From an uncultured Myxococcales bacterium (GTDB lineage: Bacteria > Myxococcota > Myxococcia > Myxococcales > Myxococcaceae), in the NCBI GenBank assembly GCA_937980205.1, contig CALJKW010000017.1, positions 24,624 through 88,623 of the forward strand: 64,000 nt of DNA. The letters are read 5' to 3'. The notes beneath the pieces were generated by a model, which ran no database searches, was not told the origin of the DNA, and was given only the letters and a program-made list of their open reading frames with translations. Position 1 is the stretch's first letter. Each line of letters opens with the position of its first letter. This document shows, piece by piece, positions 28,633 to 35,349 of the stretch. The translations under genes were made by a program, and so were the position numbers.

Positions 28633-28860
28633 CTATCTCTTCTTCTTCGTTCCGGCGCGCTCCTTCTTGTGCGCGTCGATGGCGTAGCGAAGAAGCTGGG
28701 TCATCGCTTCGTTGCGGCTCAGGCCGAGTTCGTCGGCAGCGCGGTCGATCTCCTCGACCAGGTCGGCGGGCCCCCGGTACGCGACTGCCTTGGTCGGGGA
28801 CTTCGGGTCAAGCACGGGCGCCATTTCCAACGGGCGTAGCACGGGGGCCTCCTCAGGCAA
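28633..28860 (-). CDS. Ribbon-helix-helix (CopG/Arc-like) repressor
   Basis: 75 aa, the only - strand gene of the element. The ribbon TKAVAYRGPADLVEEIDRAAD and helix ELGLSRNEAMTQLLRYAID form an RHH fold; the C-terminus is a basic tail. It is divergent from the gene at 28932, with the likely operator between them, and its 3' end nearly meets the end of the giant gene. It probably represses the recombinase/regulator block, like a phage repressor. Confidence 0.75.
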   Translation of the reverse strand: MPEEAPVLRPLEMAPVLDPKSPTKAVAYRGPADLVEEIDRAADELGLSRNEAMTQLLRYAIDAHKKERAGTKKKR

Positions 28861-28931
28861 GTTTCGTCGGTCATACCATTTCTGATATCAAAGGTTCCAT
28901 CAGACGGGGCTGCCACCCCAAGGAGAACGGA
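28861..28931. promoter_or_regulatory. Divergent regulatory region with TGATATCA palindrome
   Basis: A 71-bp A/T-richer gap between the divergent RHH repressor and the 28932 gene. It contains the 8-bp palindrome TGATATCA (28883-28890) flanked by TCATACCATT and AAAGGTTCC. RHH proteins bind short palindromes or tandem half-sites of this size. AAGGAG (28919-28924) is the ribosome-binding site of the next gene. Confidence 0.4.
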
Positions 28932-29276
28932 ATGACACCAGCAAGCGGAAGAGGCGTGCAGGTACTGCTGTCCTGGCTCAACACCAGCGTGGAGCGCGAG
29001 CGCGCGCGCCAGCTCGTCGACGGGCTTGATGACGTCGAGCTCGCCGACGTGCTCACGGCGATCGCGGCGGCCGAGCTCGCCGCCGGCGGCCGTGGTGCGG
29101 TGCTCATCGAGTCCGCGGCCGCGCGCCTGCGCGGCGTCGACGTCGAGCGCCGTGGTTCGGACCTGAGCGAGGACCTCGAGCTCGCGCCGGTACAGGAGCA
29201 CGGCCCGTACACGAGCTGCAGCTGCACTCTCTGCGTCGGTGACCGCGCCGAGCTCGAGGCGGGGGCTGCGCGATGA
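28932..29276 (+). CDS. Unknown element protein with CxC..C cluster
   Basis: 114 aa, strong ribosome-binding site AAGGAG. The helical N-terminus LLSWLNTSVERERARQLVDG precedes an Ala-rich middle and a C-terminal YTSCSCTLCVGD motif that could bind a metal. Its stop overlaps the recombinase start (ATGA), so the two are translated together; it may be a recombination directionality factor or regulator. No family recognised. Confidence 0.55.
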   Translation: MTPASGRGVQVLLSWLNTSVERERARQLVDGLDDVELADVLTAIAAAELAAGGRGAVLIESAAARLRGVDVERRGSDLSEDLELAPVQEHGPYTSCSCTLCVGDRAELEAGAAR

Positions 29277-30448
29277 CGACGACTCCCTCTGACCAGGTGA
29301 AGGAGCTCGCCCTCCAGTTGTTCGATGCGATGCGCTCGGCCGAGACCGCGAAGCGAAAGACCTTCGGCGAGCTCGCCGCGAGCTGGTTGAAGCGGCTCAA
29401 GCGGATTCCGGACACCGGGAACGAACAGCGGCACGTGCGGCACCTCGAGGCGCTGCACGACATGCGCGAGGGCGAGCTCACGAAGGCGGCGATCGAGGAG
29501 CAGCTGCAGCGCCTCGAAGTCGGGTTCGTCGACGCGAACGGAACGCGCGTGAAGCTGGGCCCGGCGTCGCTCAACAAGGTTCGCGGTACCGGCCGGCTCG
29601 TGATTGCCGATGCGCAGGCGAACGGCGACTGGAAGGGGTTCAACCCGTTCGACCACGTCAAACGTCGACGGGTGCGGCAGCGCACGTACCCGCGACTGAC
29701 GCTCGAGGAGCTCGAGCTCGCGATGTCCCACCTTCGCGAGGACCGGCGCCGCATGGCCCGAGTGTCGCTGTACACGGGCGCGCGGCCCGGCGAGCTGCTC
29801 GCGCTCCAGAAGAGCGATGTCGACCTTCGCCGCGGCTGGATGTCGATTCACAGGAGTCACGGCCGCGACGAGACGAAGACGGGCGTCCCGCGGCTCATCC
29901 CGATTCCGGCAGCCGTCATCGACGACGTGCGCGAGGCGATGAAGGCCTCGCCGAGCGACCTCGTGTTTCCTTCGGCGACAGGGGACCGGCAGCGCCGGGA
30001 CACGAAGCTCGCGCGCATCCTGCAGCACGGGCTGCGTCTCGCCGGCATCTGCTCGAGCTGGCGCTACGCGTGCCGGCGTCAGCGAGGCTGCGAGGGCTTC
30101 AAGGACGAGCTCGAGACCCGTCGGCCTGGTCGCCGTTGTCCGAAGTGCGATGCGGTGCTGCACGAGATCGGCGTGCCGCGGCGCGTGACCTGGTACGACC
30201 TCCGGCACGCCGCGTCGACGCTTCACCGCGAGGCCGGCGCCGAGGCCCTCGCCGTGAAGGTGGTTCTCGGCCACGCGAAGCGCGACGTGAACGACGCGGT
30301 CTACACGCACCTGAGCGACGCGATGCTTGTCCGCGAGATGAACAAGCTCGCTCCCCCTCAGACGGCGTGCACCAGCCTTCGCCGACGTCGGCGCGGCGCC
30401 GGGTTGGTCGCAACGCAGGTGAGCGGCCCCGCGGCCCGAGCGCGATGA
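29273..30448 (+). CDS. Tyrosine recombinase 1 with zinc-ribbon insert
   Basis: 391 aa. N-terminal core-binding domain (about 25-125), then a catalytic domain with Arg I at R171 (TGARPGELLAL), the beta-hairpin Lys (KTGVPRLIP), Box II WYDLRHAAST at 307-316 and nucleophile Y344 (VYTHL) after LGHAK. The usual His of HxLR is Tyr308. Before Box II is an inserted Cys-rich segment (about 262-300, including CRRQRGC and CPKC), probably a zinc ribbon. It is far from either att site, so it may serve a different reaction (resolution, a second element) or be a former integrase. Confidence 0.8.
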   Translation: MTTTPSDQVKELALQLFDAMRSAETAKRKTFGELAASWLKRLKRIPDTGNEQRHVRHLEALHDMREGELTKAAIEEQLQRLEVGFVDANGTRVKLGPASLNKVRGTGRLVIADAQANGDWKGFNPFDHVKRRRVRQRTYPRLTLEELELAMSHLREDRRRMARVSLYTGARPGELLALQKSDVDLRRGWMSIHRSHGRDETKTGVPRLIPIPAAVIDDVREAMKASPSDLVFPSATGDRQRRDTKLARILQHGLRLAGICSSWRYACRRQRGCEGFKDELETRRPGRRCPKCDAVLHEIGVPRRVTWYDLRHAASTLHREAGAEALAVKVVLGHAKRDVNDAVYTHLSDAMLVREMNKLAPPQTACTSLRRRRRGAGLVATQVSGPAARAR

Positions 30449-30467
30449 TAGAGGCTGAAAAAGGGTT

Positions 30468-30496
30468 GGGGCGCCACGCCTGCCAGCGTGCGCCCC
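30468..30496. terminator. Long hairpin after recombinase 1
   Basis: Stem GGGGCG + CACGC paired with GCGTG + CGCCCC (11 bp with one bulged C), 6-nt loop. It lies 20 nt after the recombinase stop and in the leader of the 30526 gene. No U tract. It could be a terminator, leader structure or recombination site. Confidence 0.4.
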
Positions 30497-30525
30497 GTGA
30501 CCAGGAACGAGGAGAACCGTCCCCG

Positions 30526-31077
30526 ATGGCCAAGGACATATCACGGCGGCCGCGGGGGCGGCCGGCGCGTTACGGCTTGCCGCGCAGCAGCGAGGAGGCC
30601 ATGGACGCGCTGGAGAGGTTGCCGGCAGTACGTCTCAACGCGCTGGTTCGTATCGCGATGGCGGCGCGAGCCCGCGTGCTCAGCATTCAGCGTGAGCGTT
30701 CCGACCTCGGCGGGGACCTCTTCAACTTCCGCAAGAAAATGACTTCGACGGCGCTCGGTCGCCGACCGCGTGCCGTCCAGGCGTTCGACGTGCTGATGCG
30801 TGAGGTCCAGGTCCTGGTGCGTCCAGCTCCGAACGAGGAAGCACCGATGGAGTCGCTCGTCGACGAGCTCGCCCAGCTCGGCAGCACGGTGACGGGGGTC
30901 ACGGGCTTGGACCTCGCAGTACTCGCGATCGCGTTTCGCGTGGACCCGCCCTTGAGCGAGCAGCACGACGACAGCGCCGGTGTCGAACTCGAAGGTCGGC
31001 GCCAGGTCTGGGAAAAGCGCCTCAAGGCTGCGCGGAAGAAATTGCCGGGAGTGGGGCGCGGAGGCTCGTCTCTGTAA
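30526..31077 (+). CDS. Unknown element protein, possibly DNA-binding
   Basis: 183 aa, GGAG ribosome-binding site before the ATG. Basic N-terminus DISRRPRGRPARYGLPRSSE with an AT-hook-like RPRGRP motif, a helical middle, and a hydrophobic stretch VTGVTGLDLAVLAIAFRVDPP; the C-terminus is Lys/Arg-rich. Located between recombinase 1 and the XRE regulator. DNA binding is inferred from the RPRGRP tract only. Confidence 0.6.
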   Translation: MAKDISRRPRGRPARYGLPRSSEEAMDALERLPAVRLNALVRIAMAARARVLSIQRERSDLGGDLFNFRKKMTSTALGRRPRAVQAFDVLMREVQVLVRPAPNEEAPMESLVDELAQLGSTVTGVTGLDLAVLAIAFRVDPPLSEQHDDSAGVELEGRRQVWEKRLKAARKKLPGVGRGGSSL

Positions 31078-31122
31078 TTGACGACTCCGAACATGTTTCT
31101 GTCGCCGCGAAAGGAGACGTAC

Positions 31123-31347
31123 ATGGACACTCTCTCGCAGCGCCTCATGGTGGCTCGGCGGCGCGCCGGTCTCACCCAGATTCAGCTGAGCGTGAAGGCG
31201 GGCATCAGCGTCAACTCCGTGACGACCGCGGAGCGTTTCAGCTTTGCGACGCCCAGGACGCTCGAAAAGCTCGCGAAGGCGCTTGGGGTGCGCGTCGGGG
31301 ACCTCGTTCCGCCGACGCCGGCGTCGACGAACGAGTTCGACGCGTGA
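31123..31347 (+). CDS. XRE/Cro-type HTH regulator
   Basis: 74 aa. AAAGGAGA precedes the ATG at 31123; an upstream TTG lacks a binding site. A compact HTH_3 fold: LSQRLMVARRRAGLTQIQLS, then GISVNSVTTAER, and a closing LEKLAKALGVRVGDLVPP. Probably the Cro/CI-like switch of the element or an activator of the replication operon directly downstream. Confidence 0.8.
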   Translation: MDTLSQRLMVARRRAGLTQIQLSVKAGISVNSVTTAERFSFATPRTLEKLAKALGVRVGDLVPPTPASTNEFDA

Positions 31348-31382
31348 ATGCTGCTGCCGACGTCGGCGCGGAGGGCGACTGA

Positions 31383-32159
31383 ATGGCCAGGCCTCCGCAG
31401 AACTCGGCTGTCGCGATTCCTCGAGGGCGGAGCCGTCTCATCTGGCCGGGGTTCTTTCAGGATGAGGTGATGCTGTCGCTGGCGCCGCTCGATCGCCTTC
31501 TGTTCGCCGGCCTCATGTGCTGGGTCGACCGCCAGGGTCGGGTGCTCGACCGCCCCTTCGAGCTCAAGCAGCGAATCATGTCGGCGGACGACGTCGACCT
31601 CGACGCGGCGCTGAATCGGCTCCAGAGGAAGGGCCTTCTGCGGCGGTACCGGGTCGGCAAGCTGCGCGCGATCCAGCTCAGCCCAGACGTCTTCCTTCAA
31701 GAACAAACGTTCCACAAGAACGAGCCGGAATCAGGCATCCCTCCGCCACCGCCTGTCGTGCCGCGTGGTTCACGGCGGGTTTTGACGGGCCAAAACCCCG
31801 GTGCCACCCTGGTTCCGCTGCCGGTTGCGGGTGCGGGTACGGCTGCGGGTTCGATTACGGGTGCAGTTGCGAAAACGTTTGCGGTTGGGCCGACCGGAGC
31901 CCCGGTCGGGGCTTCGCCAGCAAACAGCTCGGCGGATCTCCAATACGAGTACCTCGAGCAGGACATCGTCGACGAGGTGACGAACGCACCGCAGCAGTCA
32001 CTCGCGATGTCCGAGCTGTTGAAGCGCCTGCCGGACTACAGGACCAAGGCTGAGTGGGCTGAAACGCTGGCGGCGATGCTGAAGAACAAGAAGCTCGTCG
32101 TGACCGGCGACTTCCGAAGCGAGCGCGTCTCGTTGCCGGGTCTGAAGGTCGTCCAATGA
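31383..32159 (+). CDS. Phage-type replication initiator (O-like) with internal origin
   Basis: 258 aa. N-terminal winged-helix of the replisome-organiser type (about 18-95): LIWPGFFQDEVMLSLAPLDR, FAGLMCWVDRQGRVLDRP, MSADDVDLDAALNRLQRKG. A low-complexity Pro/Gly/Ala linker (about 120-180) is encoded by the origin-like repeats. The C-terminal domain (about 185-258; MSELLKRLPDYRTKAEWAET) probably loads or contacts host helicase. The layout, with iteron-like DNA inside the initiator gene, parallels lambda O. The stop overlaps the next ATG (ATGA). Confidence 0.7.
   Translation: MARPPQNSAVAIPRGRSRLIWPGFFQDEVMLSLAPLDRLLFAGLMCWVDRQGRVLDRPFELKQRIMSADDVDLDAALNRLQRKGLLRRYRVGKLRAIQLSPDVFLQEQTFHKNEPESGIPPPPPVVPRGSRRVLTGQNPGATLVPLPVAGAGTAAGSITGAVAKTFAVGPTGAPVGASPANSSADLQYEYLEQDIVDEVTNAPQQSLAMSELLKRLPDYRTKAEWAETLAAMLKNKKLVVTGDFRSERVSLPGLKVVQ
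31777..31909. other. Candidate replication origin inside the initiator gene
   Basis: Hairpin GGGTTTTG / CAAAACCC (31777-31798), a run of about eleven degenerate hexamers of the form NNTNCG (GTTGCG, GGTGCG, GGTACG, GCTGCG, GGTTCG, ATTACG... about 31825-31890), and hairpin CCGACCGG / CCGGTCGG (31890-31909). Third positions here break the gene's high-G/C rule, showing constraint at DNA level. Function as origin is inferred from analogy with lambda. Confidence 0.5.
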
Positions 32160-32455
32160 AGACAGCGGATGAACTGCAGGCCATGGCGAAGCGACTCCTC
32201 GAGATTCGTGACCAGCGCCTGGCTGAGATGCCGGACTACGAGGGCATGCTGCGACTGCTGAACCCGGGCTGGTCGGCCCAACGACTGCGGTTCGAGGCGA
32301 TGCTCGAGTGGAACCTCGACCACCTCGACATCCGCAACGAGGAAGTGCAGCTCAAGGTGGAAGTCATCAAGGAACTGAACCGGGCGACCAAGCAGCTCAA
32401 CGATGCGACGACCGCGAAACAGGCGGCGTCCAAGAAGGGAGGTCTCGGCACGTGA
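32156..32455 (+). CDS. Small helical element protein
   Basis: 99 aa, start coupled to the initiator stop, stop coupled to the next GTG. Helical and charged: TADELQAMAKRLLEIRDQRL, LDHLDIRNEEVQLKVEVIKE; Lys-rich C-terminus. It could be a replication accessory or a chaperone for the initiator. No family recognised. Confidence 0.55.
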   Translation: MKTADELQAMAKRLLEIRDQRLAEMPDYEGMLRLLNPGWSAQRLRFEAMLEWNLDHLDIRNEEVQLKVEVIKELNRATKQLNDATTAKQAASKKGGLGT

Positions 32456-32793
32456 GCATCGAAGATGACCTGAGGCGAATCGTTCGCGAGGAGCTCGTCT
32501 CCGCGCTGGCGGAGCTCCGGACAACGTCGAGCAGCTCGCCGGCGTCGGCGGACGCGCTGCTCACGGTGGAGCAGGTGGCCGAGCGAGCCGGCGGGGTCTC
32601 GGCCGAGACGGTTCGCCACTGGATCAACACGAAGCAGCTCCGAGCTCGCCGCGCCGGCCATCGGTGGGTGGTCCGCCCGCTCGACCTCGAGCAGTTCCTC
32701 TCGAGAGACGGTGACGACGCGGATGAGCCGGAACGCGAGCAGCACCTGCAGCTCGTGGCGAAGCGCATCACGAAGGCCGGGAGCCGGCGGTGA
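32452..32793 (+). CDS. Excisionase-like helix-turn-helix protein
   Basis: 113 aa, GTG start overlapping the previous stop. After a charged helix (SIEDDLRRIVREELVSALAE) and a Ser-rich linker comes a MerR/excisionase-type winged helix: LLTVEQVAERAGGVSAETVR, WINTKQLRARRAGHRWVVRP, DLEQFL. It overlaps the start of integrase 2 (GTGA), the classic xis-int arrangement, so it probably directs excision. Confidence 0.75.
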   Translation: MSIEDDLRRIVREELVSALAELRTTSSSSPASADALLTVEQVAERAGGVSAETVRHWINTKQLRARRAGHRWVVRPLDLEQFLSRDGDDADEPEREQHLQLVAKRITKAGSRR

Positions 32794-34079
32794 GCGGCAT
32801 CTATCCGAAGCGCGGAAAGCTGTACCTGCGCCTGAAGGTGAACGGAAAGTGGGTGGGGGTCGCGACGGAGTTCCGCGTCGGACAGGAGCGACGGGCCCTC
32901 GCGATGCTCGACCAGCTCGAGGCCCGGCTCGCCGCCGGCGAGAGCATCGACGTCGCCGGCGGCGCGCCGACGGTCGCGAGCTGGCTCCCGGCCTGGCTGA
33001 GGACGCGCAAGGAGCACGTGCAGACGTGGCGGAACGACGACGCCGTCATGCGCCTGCACGTTGTGCCGCAGCTCGGGAGCCGCCGCCTCGACCAGGTGCG
33101 GCCGAAGCACGTGCTCGAGCTCGTGCGCAGCTGGCGTGCGCGGACTGGCGAACACGCGATGGCGCCGAAGAGCATCTACAACGCCTACTCGACGCTCAGC
33201 GCGTTCTTCCGCGACGCGGCGCTCGAGGACCTCATCTCGCAGAGCCCGTGCGTTCTCACGAAGCACCAGCTCGGGCCGAAGGTCGACAGCAACCCCGAGT
33301 TCCGAGCACAGGCGCAGTTCGGCCGCGCCGAGCTCGAGCTGCTCATCAGCGATGCGCGCGTGCCGCTCGACCGCCGCGTTTTCTACGCGCTCGAGGGGCT
33401 CGCCGGCGTGCGCCTCGGCGAGGCCTCGGGCCTGCTGTGGCGGAACACTGCGGTGCCGGTGCCGGAACACGAGGGATCGCTCGACATGCTGCTCGTGGCG
33501 TTCAGCTACGGTCGGCCGTTCCCGAAGGGCGCGGTTATCCGGCCGGTGCCTGTCCACCCGGTGCTGGCGTCGATGCTCGCCGAGTGGAAGCTGTCGGGCT
33601 GGGAACGGTTCATGGGCCGGAAGCCGAAGCCCGATGACCTCGTGGTGCCGTATCCGCCGGGCACCGTGTCGAAGCGCGGGCCCTGGCGCAGCAAGGAGTG
33701 GGTCCACAAGCACTTCGCGCGCGACCTCGAGACGCTCGGTCTTCGCCACCGGCGCGGTCACGACCTGCGCCGCACGTTCATCAGCCTCGCGCGCTCGAAC
33801 GGCGCCGAGAAGGACATCCTCCGTCGCGCCACGCACAAGCCGCCGCGCGAGGTGATCGAGGGCTACACCACCTTCGAGTGGCCGGTGGTCTGCCGCGAAG
33901 TCGCGAAGCTTCCGGTGCAGCGGCGCGACGTCGGCAAGGTCCTCGAGCTGCCGCTTGCCATGGCCGCGAACGACCGGAGTCCGCTGGGCGCTGCGGAGCT
34001 TGCTACCCAGCTTGCTACCGTCGCGGCTCTCTCAGAGGGAAACGGAAGAGGCGCCACCCGGATTCGAACCGGGGAATGA
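32790..34079 (+). CDS. int: Tyrosine integrase of the element (tRNA-Cys specific)
   Basis: 429 aa, GTG start. An N-terminal arm-binding segment (GIYPKRGKLYLRLKVNGKWV) and SAM-like core-binding domain (about 60-165) precede the catalytic domain: R208 (AGVRLGEASGL), H324 and R327 (GHDLRRTF), HK (THKPPREV) and nucleophile Y359 (GYTTFEW). The gene runs through the arm-type sites and ends inside attR, so its last codons are read from tRNA-Cys sequence. It overlaps xis. It is the natural candidate for integration at the flanking repeats. Confidence 0.87.
   Translation: MSGIYPKRGKLYLRLKVNGKWVGVATEFRVGQERRALAMLDQLEARLAAGESIDVAGGAPTVASWLPAWLRTRKEHVQTWRNDDAVMRLHVVPQLGSRRLDQVRPKHVLELVRSWRARTGEHAMAPKSIYNAYSTLSAFFRDAALEDLISQSPCVLTKHQLGPKVDSNPEFRAQAQFGRAELELLISDARVPLDRRVFYALEGLAGVRLGEASGLLWRNTAVPVPEHEGSLDMLLVAFSYGRPFPKGAVIRPVPVHPVLASMLAEWKLSGWERFMGRKPKPDDLVVPYPPGTVSKRGPWRSKEWVHKHFARDLETLGLRHRRGHDLRRTFISLARSNGAEKDILRRATHKPPREVIEGYTTFEWPVVCREVAKLPVQRRDVGKVLELPLAMAANDRSPLGAAELATQLATVAALSEGNGRGATRIRTGE
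33997..34019. promoter_or_regulatory. Right arm: two integrase arm-type repeats
   Basis: AGCTTGCTACC at 33997-34007 and again at 34009-34019, 12 bp apart, 27 bp before the attR core and inside int. The same motif appears inverted near attL at 17138. Confidence 0.55.
34046..34074. repeat. attR core (3' end of intact tRNA-Cys)
   Basis: 29 bp identical to attL. It supplies the T arm and 3' acceptor strand of the functional tRNA-Cys, so integration restores the tRNA. Confidence 0.9.
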
Positions 34080-34120
34080 GGGTTTTGCAGACCCTTGCCT
34101 TACCACTTGGCTATGGCGCC
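34049..34120 (-). tRNA. tRNA-Cys (GCA)
   Basis: 72 nt on the - strand. Acceptor GGCGCCA / TGGCGCC with discriminator T, D arm with AGCCAAGTGGTAAGGC, anticodon loop CTGCAAA (GCA), variable loop, T arm CCGGTTCGAATCCGG. No encoded CCA. Its 3' part is the integration site of the 17-kb element. Confidence 0.93.
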
Positions 34121-34194
34121 AGACTGCGTGGGGCATATACGCATCGGCTCCCGGGAAGCGTCAAGCACGCAATACCTGACAAAGGGACTTTGAA

Positions 34195-35349
34195 ATGAGC
34201 TCATCCGGCTACGGGCTGTTCAACGAGGAGCACGAGGCGTTCCGCAAGACGGTGCGGCAGTTCGTCGAGCGCGAGCTCAAGCCCAACGCCGCGAAGTGGG
34301 AAGAGGCCGAGGAGTTCCCCCGCGAGCTGTACAAGCGCTGCGCCGAGCTGGGCTTCCTCGGGCTCAAGTACCCCGAGGAGTACGGCGGCGCGAACGCCGG
34401 CCCGCTCTACGAGGCCGTGCTCATCGAGGAGCTCGCGAAGTGCGGCAGCGGCGGCGTCGCCGCGGGCCTGGGCGCCCAGTTCACGATCTCCACCGGCCCC
34501 ATCTGGAAGTTCGGCAACGACGAGCAGAAGAAGCGCTTCCTGCCGCCCGCGATTCGCGGCGAGAAGATCGGAGCCCTGGGCATCACCGAGCCCGGCGCCG
34601 GCAGCGACGTCGCGGGGCTCTCCACCACGGCGAAGCGCGACGGAGACTTCTACGTCGTCAACGGCGCCAAGACGTACATCACCAACGGAGTCCGCTGCGA
34701 CTTCGTCGTCCTCGCGGTGAAGACCGACCCGTCGAAGGGCCACAAGGGCCTCTCGCTGCTCGTCGTCGAGAAGGGCACCAAGGGCTTCGGCGTCTCGAAG
34801 AAGCTCAAGAAGCTCGGCTGGCGGGCCAGCGACACCGGCGAGCTCTTCTTCGAGGACTGCCGCGTGCCCGTCGCGAACCGCCTCGGCGAAGAGGGCGCGG
34901 GCTTCTACCAGATCATGGGCAACTTCGAGTGGGAGCGCATCTCGATGGCCCTGGGCGCCGTCGGAGCGGCCGACGACATGCTGCAGAACGCCATCGCGTT
35001 CGCGCGCGAGCGAAAGGCGTTCGGCAAGTCGATCGCCGAGTTCCAGGTGACGCGGCACAAGCTCGCCGAGATGGCGACCGACCTCGAGGCCGCGCGGCAG
35101 CTCACGTACCACGCGCTCAAGCTGCACGCCGACGGCGAGTACGCGCTCGGGCAGACGGCGATGGCGAAGAAGGTCGCGACCGAGATGTGCTGCCGCATCG
35201 CCGACCAGTCGCTGCAGCTGCACGGCGGCGCCGGCTACATGATGGAGTACGACATTCAGCGGCACTGGCGCGACGCGCGCCTGGGGCCCATCGGCGGCGG
35301 CACCAGCGAGATCATGACTGAGATCATCGCGAAGCAGATGGGGCTGTGA
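34195..35349 (+). CDS. Acyl-CoA dehydrogenase
   Basis: 384 aa, the normal length. FAD flavoenzyme oxidising acyl-CoA to trans-2-enoyl-CoA and passing electrons to ETF. Signatures: GALGITEPGAGSDVAGL, VVNGAKTYITNG, ERKAFGKSIAEFQ, QLHGGAGYMMEY and GGGTSEIMTEIIAKQMGL. The MCAD-type catalytic Glu position is Gly (GGGTSE); a Glu in NFEWERISMALG matches the helix-G base used by isovaleryl- and long-chain-type enzymes. Substrate is therefore probably branched or long chain. A short lipoprotein overlap (GTGA) follows. Confidence 0.92.
   Translation: MSSSGYGLFNEEHEAFRKTVRQFVERELKPNAAKWEEAEEFPRELYKRCAELGFLGLKYPEEYGGANAGPLYEAVLIEELAKCGSGGVAAGLGAQFTISTGPIWKFGNDEQKKRFLPPAIRGEKIGALGITEPGAGSDVAGLSTTAKRDGDFYVVNGAKTYITNGVRCDFVVLAVKTDPSKGHKGLSLLVVEKGTKGFGVSKKLKKLGWRASDTGELFFEDCRVPVANRLGEEGAGFYQIMGNFEWERISMALGAVGAADDMLQNAIAFARERKAFGKSIAEFQVTRHKLAEMATDLEAARQLTYHALKLHADGEYALGQTAMAKKVATEMCCRIADQSLQLHGGAGYMMEYDIQRHWRDARLGPIGGGTSEIMTEIIAKQMGL

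Larger units (their letters stand above)
16988..34074. mobile_element. 17.1-kb integrative element in tRNA-Cys with a T7-like ejection module
   Basis: Bounded by identical 29-bp direct repeats (attL 16988-17016, attR 34046-34074) that are the 3' end of tRNA-Cys. The right copy completes a functional tRNA. An integrase reads into attR, and matching arm-type motifs occur near both ends. Cargo on the + strand: small unknown genes, a gp13/gp14/gp15/gp16-like internal-core set, then recombinase, regulators, replication gene and excisionase; one repressor is on the - strand. Terminase, portal, capsid, tail and lysis genes were looked for and not seen. It is either a phage satellite or a prophage remnant; the intact ends and long open frames argue against heavy decay. 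Confidence 0.85.

Noticed and set aside
30440..30526. A second attachment site behind recombinase 1
   Set aside because: GGGGCGCCACGC recalls the tRNA-Cys end but shares only a few bases with the 29-bp core; no matching partner repeat found. Kept only as a hairpin.
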